From the NCBI GenBank assembly GCA_945873195.1, contig CAMCDA010000016.1:1-40012 (forward strand): a stretch of DNA of 40,012 nucleotides. The letters are read 5' to 3'. The DNA is from Asaia bogorensis. Lineage in GTDB: Bacteria; Pseudomonadota; Alphaproteobacteria; Acetobacterales; Acetobacteraceae. Below, piece by piece: positions 21,804-30,210 of the stretch (positions are counted from its first letter, which is position 1; each line of letters opens with the position of its first letter). Made by a program: the position numbers and the translations under genes. Below the pieces are notes generated by a model that was given only the letters and a program-made list of their open reading frames with translations, was not told the origin of the DNA and did not search any database.

Positions 21804-21820
21804 TGCAATCAATGATTGCA
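21804..21820. promoter_or_regulatory. Perfect palindrome, candidate operator of the toxin-antitoxin operon
   Basis: TGCAATCA-a-TGATTGCA is a perfect 8-bp-arm dyad ending 30 bp before the antitoxin ATG. Ribbon-helix-helix antitoxins of the FitA/VapB type bind such inverted repeats to repress their own operon. A second, GC-only palindrome (CGCACGC|GCGTGCG, 21783-21796) lies just upstream. Confidence 0.65.
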
Positions 21821-21850
21821 TTCGCTGGAACGTCTGTTCAACATCCAGCC

Positions 21851-22099
21851 ATGAGCAGCATCACCATCCGCCGCCTGGACCCTGACCTCAAGGAACGCCT
21901 GCGCATGCGCGCGGCACGCCACGGCCAGTCCATGGAGGCAGAGGTGCGCCAGATCCTCCAAGCTACCCTCGCCCATCCGGAACCGCCGGCGGGCCCAGAT
22001 CTCTACGAACGGGTCCATTCCCGCTTCGCCGCCATCGGTGGTGTGGACCTCGAACTTCCACCCCGTGACGTGGGACGCGCGCCGCCGACCTTCGACTGA
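21851..22099 (+). CDS. FitA-like ribbon-helix-helix antitoxin
   Basis: An 82-aa antitoxin. The first 40 residues (SSITIRRLDPDLKERLRMRAARHGQSMEAEVRQIL) are a ribbon-helix-helix DNA-binding domain of the FitA/Arc type. The beta strand ITIRRL would enter the DNA groove. The C-terminal half, ending LELPPRDVGRAPPTFD, is the acidic/proline segment that typically wraps the PIN toxin. The ATG at 21851 is chosen because the RHH fold begins there; the frame is open further upstream but not protein-like. The stop overlaps the toxin start (ATGA). Autoregulation through the palindrome at 21804-21820 is likely. Confidence 0.9.
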   Translation: MSSITIRRLDPDLKERLRMRAARHGQSMEAEVRQILQATLAHPEPPAGPDLYERVHSRFAAIGGVDLELPPRDVGRAPPTFD

Positions 22100-22518
22100 T
22101 GTATTTGCTCGACACGAATGTTCTCTCGGCGATGATGCGCGCGGATGTTGAACCCGCCGTCGCGACCTGGCTGCGCGGGAAGCCGGTCGAGATCATGTTC
22201 ACCTCCGCGATATGCCAGGCCGAGATCCTCGCGGGCCTGACCATGATGGCGGATGGCAGGCGGAAGGATGCCTTGACGGACGCCGTCCGGGCCATGTTCC
22301 AGGAGGATTTCCTGGGCCGTGTGCTGCCGTTCGATGCCGCCTGTTCGGCATCGTACGCCCGCCTGTTCGGGATCACCCGGCGCGCGGGCCGTACGGTCCC
22401 CACCATCGACCTGATGATCGCCGCCACGGCCCATCGCCACGACGCCAGTATCGTTACCCGCAACACCGCCGATTTCGACCCTTGCGGCGTCCCGGTCATC
22501 AACCCGTGGAGCAGGTAA
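22099..22518 (+). CDS. PIN-domain toxin (FitB/VapC-type RNase)
   Basis: A 139-aa PIN-domain endoribonuclease. The acidic metal-binding residues are visible as D5 (YLLDTNVLS), E42 (ICQAEILAGL), D104 (TIDLMIAATA) and D125 (NTADFD), with the family ending PVINPWSR. VapC/FitB toxins cleave tRNA or rRNA when released from the antitoxin. It is translationally coupled to the antitoxin through a 1-nt overlap (ATGA). Its stop lies 9 bp from the end of the convergent Bug-protein gene. All catalytic positions are present, so it is probably functional. Confidence 0.92.
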   Translation: MYLLDTNVLSAMMRADVEPAVATWLRGKPVEIMFTSAICQAEILAGLTMMADGRRKDALTDAVRAMFQEDFLGRVLPFDAACSASYARLFGITRRAGRTVPTIDLMIAATAHRHDASIVTRNTADFDPCGVPVINPWSR

Positions 22519-22527
22519 CGGCGCCCC

Positions 22528-23490
22528 TCACTCCGCCGTGATGTTCCGCTCCCGGATCAGCTTGCCGAACTGGTCGTAGTCCTTCTTCAGGCGCGCGCCG
22601 AGCTCCTCGGGGGTGTCGGTGAGGGGGAACTGGCCGACCTTGGGCAGCAGCGCCGCCATCTCAGGCGTGGCCGCGATGGCGCGGATTGCGGCGGCCAGTT
22701 TCCGGATGATCGGCTCCGGCGTGCCCACCGGCGCGAACAGCGCGTTCCAGGGGACGAAGTTGGCGTCCGGGTAGGTTTCCGCGAAGGTCGGCGCGTCGGG
22801 ATACTCGGGATGGCGGCTCCCGGTCACCGCCAGCAGGCGCAACTTGCCCGATCGCACATGCACCGCCACCGTCGGGTCGGCGAACATGCTGACCACGCCG
22901 GCCAGCGTGTCCTGCAACGCCTCGGCGCTGCCCCGATATGGCACGTGCAGGATGGAAATCCCGGCGGAACTGTTCAGCGCCTCGGTCATCAGATGCCCGG
23001 TGGAGCCGATCCCGGACGACGCCATCGTCAGCTTGCCCGGGTTCGCCTTCGCATAGGCCACCATCTCCTTCAGGCTGGCGACGGGCACGGTCGGATGGAC
23101 CGACAGCATCATCGGATACCAACTGAACGCCGCGACCGGCACCAGGTCCTTCAGCGGGTCATAGCCCACCTTTCGCAAATGCGGCACGGCCACGACCGAG
23201 GGGCTGGGCGTGACGATGAAGTTATAGCCGTTGGGCTGCATCTTGATGCCCGCCTCAAGTCCGATCGCGCCGCCGGCGCCGCCCTTGTGTTCGAGCACAA
23301 AGGTTTGACCGAGGGCACGGTGCAACGGCTCGGTGTAGGGCCGAACCGCGTTGTCGGTGCCGCCACCCGGGGCGAAGTTGACAAGGAGCCGTACTGGGCG
23401 CTCGGGCCAGGTGGCTTCTGATTGGGCGAGGGCCGCGGAGGCCGAACACAGCAGGCCGCACGCTGCCAGAAGGCGCGTTAGAATGGACAT
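22528..23490 (-). CDS. Bug/TctC-type tripartite tricarboxylate transporter substrate-binding protein
   Basis: A 320-aa periplasmic binding protein of the Bug (TTT-receptor, TctC) family. An N-terminal Sec signal (SILTRLLAACGLLCSASAALAQ) is cleaved after ALA. The mature part starts WPERPVRLLVNFAPGGGTD, the family signature, and continues with LVPVAAFSWYPMMLSVHP and MASSGIGSTGHLMTEAL. Such proteins bind small carboxylates or related ligands. No TctA/TctB membrane genes are adjacent, which is common for 'orphan' Bug proteins. The ATG at 23490 follows AGGGAGTG. It is divergent from the POT transporter across 170 bp. Confidence 0.92.
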   Translation of the reverse strand: MSILTRLLAACGLLCSASAALAQSEATWPERPVRLLVNFAPGGGTDNAVRPYTEPLHRALGQTFVLEHKGGAGGAIGLEAGIKMQPNGYNFIVTPSPSVVAVPHLRKVGYDPLKDLVPVAAFSWYPMMLSVHPTVPVASLKEMVAYAKANPGKLTMASSGIGSTGHLMTEALNSSAGISILHVPYRGSAEALQDTLAGVVSMFADPTVAVHVRSGKLRLLAVTGSRHPEYPDAPTFAETYPDANFVPWNALFAPVGTPEPIIRKLAAAIRAIAATPEMAALLPKVGQFPLTDTPEELGARLKKDYDQFGKLIRERNITAE

Positions 23491-23660
23491 GTTCACTCCC
23501 TGTTTTTTCTTGTTCTTGAATAGGACCCGGAACCGGTCTTTCCTGCAAGCCCGCCACCAATCGGCCTGAACCGGGTGATTACCGACGACACACCCTAACG
23601 CTTCCGCGACAGCCCGACCCCCGCCATACTCCCTCGCTCGAAACAAACGGGGCCGCGTCC

Positions 23661-25169
23661 ATGTCAGCAACCGAACGAACGATCCTCGGCCATCCCCCCG
23701 GCCTGTTCGTCCTGTTCTTCGCCGAGATGTGGGAGCGGTTTTCCTACTACGGCATGCGGGCTTTGCTGATCCTTTACCTGACCAAGCACTTTCTGTTCAC
23801 CGACGACCGCGCCTACATCACCTATGGCGCCTATACTTCCCTCGTCTACATCACGCCCATCGTCGGCGGCTGGCTCGCCGACCTCTATCTCGGCCAGCGC
23901 AAGGCGGTGCTCTATGGCGCCGTCCTGCTGATCATCGGCCACGCGTTGATGGGGTTCGAGGGCAGCGGCGGCGCCGACAGCTTCTACCTCCAGTTCACCT
24001 ACCTCGCGCTGAGCTTCATCATCGTCGGCTCCGGCTTCCTCAAGGCCAATATCTCGGTGATCGTCGGCGCGCTCTATCCCCGCGACGACCCGCGCCGAGA
24101 CCCCGCCTTCACCATCTTCTACATCGGCATCAACCTGGGTGCGGCCCTCGGCGCCCTCGCCTGCGGCCTGGCCGGAGAGATCTGGGGCTGGTCCTACGGC
24201 TTCGGCCTGGCAGGCCTGGGCATGGTCGCCGGCGCCGCCGTCTTCGTTGGCTTCGAGGCCCAGTTGCAGGGACGCGCCGAACCCGCGGACCCCGAGAAAC
24301 TGCGCCGCCCCATCATGGGCATTCCGCTGGAATACCTGCTCTATGCCGGCGGCGTGGTCGGCGTCCTCGCCATCTGGCTCCTCATCCAGCGCCAGGAACT
24401 CGTCGGCGGCCTGCTCGGCCTCACCGGGGCGATCCTGGCCGGCTATCTGCTGTATATCGCCTGCACCGAACTGACCGCGGCCGAACGCAGCCGCATCATC
24501 GCCATCCTGATCCTGATGATGCTGTCGATCCTGTTCTGGGCGCTGTTCGAGCAGGCTGGCTCATCCCTGAACATCTATGTCGACCGCAACGTCGACCGCC
24601 ATATCCTGGGGTTCGAGGTCCCGGCCTCGGTCTTCCAGTCCCTGAACGCCATCTACATCGTGGTGCTGGCACCAGGCCTGGCCTGGATCTGGACGGGGCT
24701 GTCGCAGCGCAACCTCGACCCCTCGGCACCCGCGAAGTTCGGCCTCGGGCTGATCCAGTTGGGCGCCGGGTTCCTCGTGCTGGTGGCCGGCGACACGGCC
24801 TCGGGCGGGAACGGCACGCCCGTGATCTATGTGTTCCTGATCTACCTGCTGCACACGACGGGAGAGCTTTGCCTGTCCCCCGTCGGCCTGTCCGCGGTCA
24901 CCCGCATGGCGCCCGCGAGGCTGGCCGGCCTGCTGATGGGCGCCTGGTTCTTCGCCACGGCCATCGGCAACTTCGTGGCCGGCCTGATCGCCCAGGCCAC
25001 CGGCGGCCATGGCGACTCGCCGGGCCAGATCAACGCCATCTATTCCAGGGTCGGGCTGACGGCGCTGATCGTGGGTGTGCTGACCATCGCGGCCTCACCC
25101 TTGATCCGCCGGCTGATGCACGCCGAGGACGGCAGCATCGACCCGCTGCCGCCCTCGCGGGGCCACTAG
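23661..25169 (+). CDS. POT/PTR-family proton-dependent oligopeptide transporter
   Basis: A 502-aa MFS transporter of the POT (PTR2) family with 12-14 membrane helices. The N-terminal signature FFAEMWERFSYYGMRALLILYL contains the ExxERFxYYG motif used for proton coupling. The second family block, FTIFYIGINLGAALGALACGLAGE, is also present. It imports di- and tripeptides or similar compounds with protons. The ATG at 23661 gives the standard start before the first helix. The stop codon overlaps the stop of the convergent serine hydrolase by 3 bp. Confidence 0.95.
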   Translation: MSATERTILGHPPGLFVLFFAEMWERFSYYGMRALLILYLTKHFLFTDDRAYITYGAYTSLVYITPIVGGWLADLYLGQRKAVLYGAVLLIIGHALMGFEGSGGADSFYLQFTYLALSFIIVGSGFLKANISVIVGALYPRDDPRRDPAFTIFYIGINLGAALGALACGLAGEIWGWSYGFGLAGLGMVAGAAVFVGFEAQLQGRAEPADPEKLRRPIMGIPLEYLLYAGGVVGVLAIWLLIQRQELVGGLLGLTGAILAGYLLYIACTELTAAERSRIIAILILMMLSILFWALFEQAGSSLNIYVDRNVDRHILGFEVPASVFQSLNAIYIVVLAPGLAWIWTGLSQRNLDPSAPAKFGLGLIQLGAGFLVLVAGDTASGGNGTPVIYVFLIYLLHTTGELCLSPVGLSAVTRMAPARLAGLLMGAWFFATAIGNFVAGLIAQATGGHGDSPGQINAIYSRVGLTALIVGVLTIAASPLIRRLMHAEDGSIDPLPPSRGH

Positions 25170-26329
25170 GCGTAGATTGCGGCCTCGAACCGATCCAGCA
25201 GGCCCAGCACGGTCGGGTCTGCGAAAGGCAGCACCTGCGTCATCAAGACCCCGGCGATCTGCTTCTTCGGATCGAGCCAGTAATAGGTGTTGTTGATCCC
25301 CGCCCAGGTCAGGCTGCCGGCGCTGCGCCGCCCCGGCACGTCGCGGGTGTTGATCAGGAAGGTCAGGCCCCATTTCTTCGGCTGGTCGGGGAACAGGTCG
25401 ACCGGGTTCGACATCCGCGGGTTGTAGGTGTTCATGGGCAGGACGTTCAGTTCCCCCATGTTGTTCTGCCCCATCAGCGCCACCGTCTCGGGCTTCAGCA
25501 CCCGCTTGCCGTCCAGCGCCCCGCCCGCCATCAGCGCCCGCAGGAACCGCAGATAGTCTGGCGCGGTTGAGAACAGTCCGCCCCCGCCGGCATAGAACTC
25601 GGGCTTGGCCGGCGGCAGCGGGGCTTCAAACGGGGTCAGCGTCCCGTCCTCGGCCCGCGTATGCACCGTCGCCAAACGCGGCTTCAGCCGGTCGTTCGGA
25701 ATGAAACTGGTGTCGTCCATCCCCAGCGGCCCCAGCAGGTTCGCCCGCATATAGGCTTCGAGGTTGGTGTCCATCACGAGATCGATCATGCGCCCTGCCA
25801 TGTCGATATTGATCCCGTACTCCCACCGAGTTCCCGGATCAAAGCCCAAGGGCGCCGACAACGCCGCGAGCTGCGCCGTCCGCGCCGCCGGCAACCCCGT
25901 TTCCCGCGCGAACCTGTTCATGTGCTCGTTCCAGGTGTCGTAGACGAAGCCCGCCGTATGGGTCAGCAGGTTCCGCAGCGTGATCGTGCCCCGCGCCGGC
26001 CGCAGGATCGGCTTGCCGGCCGCATCGAACCCGTCCAGCACCTGCCGGCCTTTCAGGAAAGGCAGGATCTCCTCGGCTGGCTGGTCGAGGTCGATCTTCC
26101 CCTGCTCCACCAACTGCATCACCGCGGCCCCGGTGATCGCCTTGGTCATGGAGGCAATCCGAAACACGGTATCCACCGTCATCGCCTGCGCGCCGCCCAG
26201 GGCACGCTGGCCAAACGCGCCCTCATAGATCGTGCCGTCGGCATTGGCGGCCACCGCGACTACGCCAGGCACTTGTCCCGCCGAGACCGCGTCCGACAGC
26301 ACCCGATCAATCGCCCTGGTATCGCGCAT
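25166..26329 (-). CDS. Serine hydrolase, beta-lactamase class C/EstB-like
   Basis: A 387-aa protein of the beta-lactamase/transpeptidase-like superfamily. The nucleophile motif S60-M-T-K63 (VFRIASMTKAITGAAVMQL) and the tyrosine motif around Y171 (TRWEYGINIDMAG) are present. The ending RSAGSLTWAGINNTYYWLDP carries the usual third-motif region in which a Trp-Gly pair replaces KTG. These are features of esterases such as EstB and of 6-aminohexanoate-dimer-type hydrolases rather than true beta-lactamases. No signal peptide is visible, so it is probably cytoplasmic. It is divergent from the dienelactone hydrolase gene across 91 bp. The substrate is unknown. Confidence 0.9.
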   Translation of the reverse strand: MRDTRAIDRVLSDAVSAGQVPGVVAVAANADGTIYEGAFGQRALGGAQAMTVDTVFRIASMTKAITGAAVMQLVEQGKIDLDQPAEEILPFLKGRQVLDGFDAAGKPILRPARGTITLRNLLTHTAGFVYDTWNEHMNRFARETGLPAARTAQLAALSAPLGFDPGTRWEYGINIDMAGRMIDLVMDTNLEAYMRANLLGPLGMDDTSFIPNDRLKPRLATVHTRAEDGTLTPFEAPLPPAKPEFYAGGGGLFSTAPDYLRFLRALMAGGALDGKRVLKPETVALMGQNNMGELNVLPMNTYNPRMSNPVDLFPDQPKKWGLTFLINTRDVPGRRSAGSLTWAGINNTYYWLDPKKQIAGVLMTQVLPFADPTVLGLLDRFEAAIYA

Positions 26330-26420
26330 GGTCGCTTCTCCCGCCTATAGCCTCGGGTGGTTGCACGGGGCACGACCACCGCGCAAGATCACCCCCCAAT
26401 AACGCGGAGGAGTGCTCAGG

Positions 26421-27152
26421 ATGTACCAGGAACACGTGATCGTCACGACCAAGCACGGAAAGATGCCGGCCTTCGTGGCGTGCCCCGATGGCGAGGGGCC
26501 GTTTCCGCCGGTCATCCTGTACATGGACGCTCCCGGCACGCGCGAGGAACTCCGCAACCACGCCCGCCGCATCGCCCGCCATGGCTATTTCTGTATCCTG
26601 CCCGACATGTACTACCGCCTCGGCACGGTTCACTTCGACCTGCCCCGCCGTGATGACGCCATGTCCGCCGTGATCCGTGCCTCGATGAACAGCATCACCA
26701 ATGCCCTCGTCACCGACGATACCGCCGCGATGCTCGGCTGGCTTGACGCCAACGACAAGGTGAAGCCCGGCCCGGTCGGCTGCATCGGTCATTGCATGAG
26801 CGGACAGTACATCACCACCGTGTCCGCCAGGTTCCCGCACCGCTTCGCCTGCGCCGCGTCGCTGTACGGCGTGAAGGTGGTCACCGACCAGCCGGACTCG
26901 CCGCATCTGCTGGTGGGCGACGTGAAGGGCGAACTCTACTACGCATTCGCGGAAACCGACGCCTCCGTCCCCGATCACGTGATCCCCGACCTGACCGCGG
27001 CCTTGGCGAAAACCGACGTGAAGCACACGATCAAGGTCCTGCCCGGCTCACACCACGGCTTCCAGTTCGCTGAACGCCCATCCTACCACGGCGGCGCGTC
27101 GGAACAGGCGTGGTCCGACATCCTCGGCATGCTGGATCGGCATTTGAAGTAG
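26421..27152 (+). CDS. Dienelactone hydrolase family protein
   Basis: A 243-aa alpha/beta hydrolase of the dienelactone hydrolase (DLH) family. The predicted triad is C125 in GHCMSG (Cys nucleophile, as in DLH), D180 in AETDASVP and H212 in PGSHHGF. The family segment HGYFCILPDMYYR is present. DLH enzymes hydrolyse dienelactones in chlorocatechol/hydroxyquinol breakdown, but many homologues act on other esters. The ATG at 26421 has GGAGG at 10-nt spacing; a GTG at 26412 is possible. It is followed by the palindromic repeat pair, then the convergent SDR gene. Confidence 0.92.
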   Translation: MYQEHVIVTTKHGKMPAFVACPDGEGPFPPVILYMDAPGTREELRNHARRIARHGYFCILPDMYYRLGTVHFDLPRRDDAMSAVIRASMNSITNALVTDDTAAMLGWLDANDKVKPGPVGCIGHCMSGQYITTVSARFPHRFACAASLYGVKVVTDQPDSPHLLVGDVKGELYYAFAETDASVPDHVIPDLTAALAKTDVKHTIKVLPGSHHGFQFAERPSYHGGASEQAWSDILGMLDRHLK

Positions 27153-27161
27153 GGAAGGGAT

Positions 27162-27386
27162 GGGGCTCCGCCCCGGACCCCGCAAGGGGGCGTTGCCCCC
27201 TTGACCCCCACCAAGGGCACAGCCCTTGGAACCGCTCATTGGGGGGAAGACTGGAGAGGCCTACACGGACCTTGCGCGGTCACGGTCGGCCCCTTCAGTC
27301 TTCCCCCCAACCAATGGTTTCCAAAGGCCTCGGCCTTTGGTGGGGTTAAGGGGCAAAGCCCCTTATGGGGTTTGGGGTGAAACCCC
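27162..27386. repeat. Inverted pair of ~92-bp palindromic units (MITE-like)
   Basis: Two units of about 92 bp (27162-27253 and 27296-27386) face each other as imperfect inverted repeats around a 42-bp centre; the inner ends GGGGGGAAGACTG/CAGTCTTCCCCCC match perfectly. Each unit contains three small hairpins, such as AAGGGGGCGTTGCCCCCTT, CCAAGGGCACAGCCCTTGG and CCAAAGGCCTCGGCCTTTGG. The block fills the gap between the convergent DLH and SDR genes and could act as a bidirectional terminator. I have the impression that similar units recur in Acetobacteraceae genomes, but this was not checked. Confidence 0.85.
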
Positions 27387-27399
27387 AACACTTCCTACC

Positions 27400-28167
27400 T
27401 CAAACCGCCGTCCAACCGCCGTCGACGGCATAGGCCGCTCCGGTGACGTAACTGGCGCGGTCGGAGCAGAGCCAGACGACCATTTCGGCGATTTCCTTGG
27501 GTTCGCCGAAGCGTCCCATCGGGGTGTGGCCCAGGATTGATTCGCCTCGCAGTTCGCGGGCCAGCGCCGTCATTTTCGTCGTGATGAATCCTGGGCACAC
27601 CGCGTTCACCCGGATCCCATCGGCCGCGTATTCCAGCGCCGCCGTCTTCGTCAGCCCGACCACGCCGTGCTTGGCGGCGACATAGGCGCTGGCGCGGTTC
27701 AGCCCGACCAGCCCGGCGATCGAGGCTGTATTGACGATTGTCCCGCCGCCCTGGCTCAGCATCTGGATGATCTCGTGCTTCATGCACAGGAACACGCTTT
27801 TCAGGTTCACCGCGATCAAGCGGTCGAAGGAGTCCTCGGACCACTGCGCCGTCAGTTGCGCGAATGAACCGACCTGGTGCGGCGCGACGCCGGCGTTGTT
27901 GAAGGCGCAGTCGAGCCGGCCGAACGCGCCGACGACGGCCTGTACCATTCGACGCACCTGTTCCGCGTCCGTCACATCGCCTGCCAGCGACATCGCCTGC
28001 CCGCCGGCGGCATTGATCAGCGCCACGGTTTCGGCCGCGGCCTTGGCATCCCGATCGGCGACGGTGACGTGAGCGCCTTCCCGTGCCATGGCCAGCGCCG
28101 TGGCGCGCCCGATCCCGTTGCCGCCTCCGGTCACCAACGCCGACTTTCCGTCCAGCAACAATGTCAT
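27400..28167 (-). CDS. Short-chain dehydrogenase/reductase (SDR)
   Basis: A 255-aa classical SDR. The nucleotide site TGGGNGIGRATALAMA (TGxxxGxG), the NNAG motif (CAFNNAGVAPHQ), the catalytic Ser region VNTASIAGLVG, and the Y-V-A-A-K catalytic pair (SAYVAAKHGVVGLTK) are all intact. The acidic VADRD after strand 2 favours NAD(H). It oxidises or reduces an alcohol/ketone that cannot be named. The ATG at 28167 fits family length. A second ATG at 28182 has a better-spaced GGAG (7 nt) and would add five residues. It is divergent from the VOC-hydrolase pair across about 105-120 bp. Confidence 0.93.
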   Translation of the reverse strand: MTLLLDGKSALVTGGGNGIGRATALAMAREGAHVTVADRDAKAAAETVALINAAGGQAMSLAGDVTDAEQVRRMVQAVVGAFGRLDCAFNNAGVAPHQVGSFAQLTAQWSEDSFDRLIAVNLKSVFLCMKHEIIQMLSQGGGTIVNTASIAGLVGLNRASAYVAAKHGVVGLTKTAALEYAADGIRVNAVCPGFITTKMTALARELRGESILGHTPMGRFGEPKEIAEMVVWLCSDRASYVTGAAYAVDGGWTAV

Positions 28168-28286
28168 GCTCGTCCCGCCCATCTGTCCGCTCCTTCGTTC
28201 CCGATCACTCCGGCGTTGGCAAGCCGCCATGAAAGGGCGCAAACTGTTCTTCTCGGAAGGAACGCCAGAACAAAGGACGCCCCACC

Positions 28287-28850
28287 ATGAGCGACGCCAA
28301 GCACGGCCCGGTCTCTCCGTCCGGCCTGAATCACCTTGTGATCAATGTTCGGGATATCGAGGAAACGCACCGCTTCTGGACCGAGAAGCTGGGCTTTATC
28401 CAGGTCGGCACCTTCGATCGTCCCGATCCGCGCGGCGTTCGGCAGATGCGGTTCTACAGCGGCGATCATGGTGGCGGCCGGCTGAACCATCACGACGTCG
28501 CCTTCATGGAGGTCCCGGGCCTGCCCGCGCCCGCCGCGGATGGCACATTGGTTTCCGCCATCGGCCACATCGCCCTGTCCCTGCCGGATCGCGAATCCTG
28601 GCTGAAGCAACTGGCCTTCCTGCAACGCAACGGCGTGCCGTTCGAGCGTCGGGTGGAGCATGGGATGACCCACAGCCTCTATATCCGCGACCCCAACGGC
28701 TACACGGTCGAGCTCCTGTATGAGATGCCGCGCGAGGTGTGGGAGAACAACATCCAGGCTGCCTTGCGCCACTATGTCGCCCTGCCGACCGAGGGCGAGG
28801 CCGCGCTGGAAGACAATACCACGTATCCGGTCTTCGAACCCGCGAAGTAG
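28287..28850 (+). CDS. VOC-superfamily (extradiol dioxygenase/glyoxalase-like) protein
   Basis: A 187-aa vicinal-oxygen-chelate protein. Two beta-alpha-beta-beta-beta halves are visible: the first opens LNHLVINVRDIEETHRFWTEKLGF with a metal-ligand-like His. The second carries GHIALSLPDRESWLKQLAFL and ends DPNGYTVELLYEMP with the ligand Glu; the HHDVAF histidines lie between them. This layout is shared by type I extradiol dioxygenases, fosfomycin-resistance proteins and glyoxalases. An AAGGA precedes the ATG. The alpha/beta hydrolase starts 5 bp after the stop, an arrangement seen in aromatic meta-cleavage pathways. A ring-cleavage role is therefore plausible but unproven. Confidence 0.88.
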   Translation: MSDAKHGPVSPSGLNHLVINVRDIEETHRFWTEKLGFIQVGTFDRPDPRGVRQMRFYSGDHGGGRLNHHDVAFMEVPGLPAPAADGTLVSAIGHIALSLPDRESWLKQLAFLQRNGVPFERRVEHGMTHSLYIRDPNGYTVELLYEMPREVWENNIQAALRHYVALPTEGEAALEDNTTYPVFEPAK

Positions 28851-28855
28851 CCACC

Positions 28856-29620
28856 ATGCCGATGCAGCGCCTGGCCGGGGTCTCGGTCGATATCTGGGAG
28901 TCCGGCAACGGGCGACCGTTGCTGTTCCTGCACGGGGCCGGCGGGTTCAAGGGCAATGAGCCGTTCCTGGCGTCGTTGGCGGAGGGACGGCGGCTGATCG
29001 CGCCGTCGCATCCGGGCTTCGGCGACTCCGACCTGCCGGACTGGATGGACCGCGTCCCCGACATCGCGCTGCTGTATCTGGACCTGCTGGACCGGATCGG
29101 CCATGCGGAGGTGGATGTCGTCGGCTGCTCCTTCGGTGGTTGGATCGCGCTGGAACTGGCGGTGCTGGTGCCGCACCGCATCCGCGGCCTGGTGCTGGTG
29201 GGGCCGGGTGGGGTGCGGCTGGAGGGGCATGAACTCCCGAACCTGTTCACCTGGCCTGAGGAAGACCGCGCGCGCCTGCTGTACCACGACGCTGAACGGT
29301 ACCAGGTCGATCCTGCCCGGGTGGACGCGATCGAGGCCGCGCGAGGGTGGCGCAACCGGCAGGCCTTCGCCCGTTTCGCCAGTGATCCCTATCTGCATAA
29401 CCCCAAGCTGGTCCATTGGCTGCATCGGGTGGTCTGCCCGACCCTGCTGATCCGCGGCGAAAGCGACGGGCTGATCTCGGCGGCGTATCTGGCCGACTAT
29501 GCCAAGGCGCTGCCCGATGCCCGGGTCGCGACCATTCCCGCCGCGGGCCACCTGCCGCAGATCGAGCAGCCGGCCTTGTTCACCGACCTGACCATGGCCT
29601 TCCTGCGCGGGGAACTTTAG
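28856..29620 (+). CDS. Alpha/beta hydrolase
   Basis: A 254-aa alpha/beta-fold hydrolase. It has the oxyanion-hole segment LLFLHGAGG, the nucleophile elbow VGCSFGGW with S92, the acid region RGESDGLIS and the C-terminal His in AAGHLPQIEQP. Length and motif spacing match MhpC/BphD-type C-C bond hydrolases as well as simple esterases. It is the second gene of a VOC-hydrolase operon (5-bp gap). If the VOC protein is a ring-cleaving dioxygenase, this enzyme would hydrolyse the ring-fission product. The partner function is inference from context. Confidence 0.9.
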   Translation: MPMQRLAGVSVDIWESGNGRPLLFLHGAGGFKGNEPFLASLAEGRRLIAPSHPGFGDSDLPDWMDRVPDIALLYLDLLDRIGHAEVDVVGCSFGGWIALELAVLVPHRIRGLVLVGPGGVRLEGHELPNLFTWPEEDRARLLYHDAERYQVDPARVDAIEAARGWRNRQAFARFASDPYLHNPKLVHWLHRVVCPTLLIRGESDGLISAAYLADYAKALPDARVATIPAAGHLPQIEQPALFTDLTMAFLRGEL

Positions 29621-29665
29621 GCGACGATTGTCGCCCGCCCTGTCTGCCTGAGGAGCTCCTCGTTG

Positions 29666-30202
29666 ATGACCGATCACCCCGTCGCCATTCGTGTACTCAC
29701 CGGGACCGAGGCGCATGAACGCGTCGCCGAACTGGCCGATATCCTGATGGATTGCGTGGAGGGTGGGGCCTCGGTCAGCTTCATGGCGCCGCTGTCGCGG
29801 GACAAGGCGCAGGCGTTCTGGCGTGGGGTCGCGGATGGCGTCGTGGCCGGTGAGCGCATCCTGCTGGCCGCCGAGGACACCGCCGCCCAACGCCTGGTCG
29901 GCACCGTGCAGGTCATCCTCGCGCAGCCCGAGAACCAGCCGCACCGGGCGGATATCGCCAAGATGCTGGTCCATCGCCAGGCGCGCCGGCGCGGGGCCGC
30001 CGCCGACCTGATGCGGGCGGCGGAGGACGCGGCAAGGGCGGCCGGCAAGACATTGCTGGTTCTGGATACGGTGACGGGCAGCGACGCCGAACGCCTGTAT
30101 CAGCGCGCGGGCTGGGTGCGGGTGGGCGACGTGCCGGGCTTCGCGTTGTGGCCGGATGGGCGGCCATGCTCCACGACCTATTACTACCGGTCGCTGGCCT
30201 GA
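29666..30202 (+). CDS. GNAT-family N-acetyltransferase
   Basis: A 178-aa GNAT acetyltransferase. The acetyl-CoA-binding motif A is visible as IAKMLVHRQARRRGAAADLMRAAEDAA (the R/Q-x-x-G-x-A segment is RRRGAA). It is followed by strand 5, TLLVLDTVTGSDAERLYQRAGWVRVG, and a C-terminal TTYYYRSL. GNATs acetylate amines on antibiotics, polyamines or proteins; the substrate is unknown here. The ATG at 29666 has GAGGAG 10 nt upstream. It lies 45 bp after the alpha/beta hydrolase and may be cotranscribed with it. Confidence 0.9.
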   Translation: MTDHPVAIRVLTGTEAHERVAELADILMDCVEGGASVSFMAPLSRDKAQAFWRGVADGVVAGERILLAAEDTAAQRLVGTVQVILAQPENQPHRADIAKMLVHRQARRRGAAADLMRAAEDAARAAGKTLLVLDTVTGSDAERLYQRAGWVRVGDVPGFALWPDGRPCSTTYYYRSLA

Positions 30203-30210
30203 AGCCTTGA

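Noticed and set aside
25166-26329. True class C beta-lactamase resistance gene
   Set aside because: No signal peptide and no KTG; the motif set fits EstB-like esterases better.
27162-27386. CRISPR array
   Set aside because: The repeats are inverted and nested, not direct repeats with unique spacers of constant length, and no cas genes are present.
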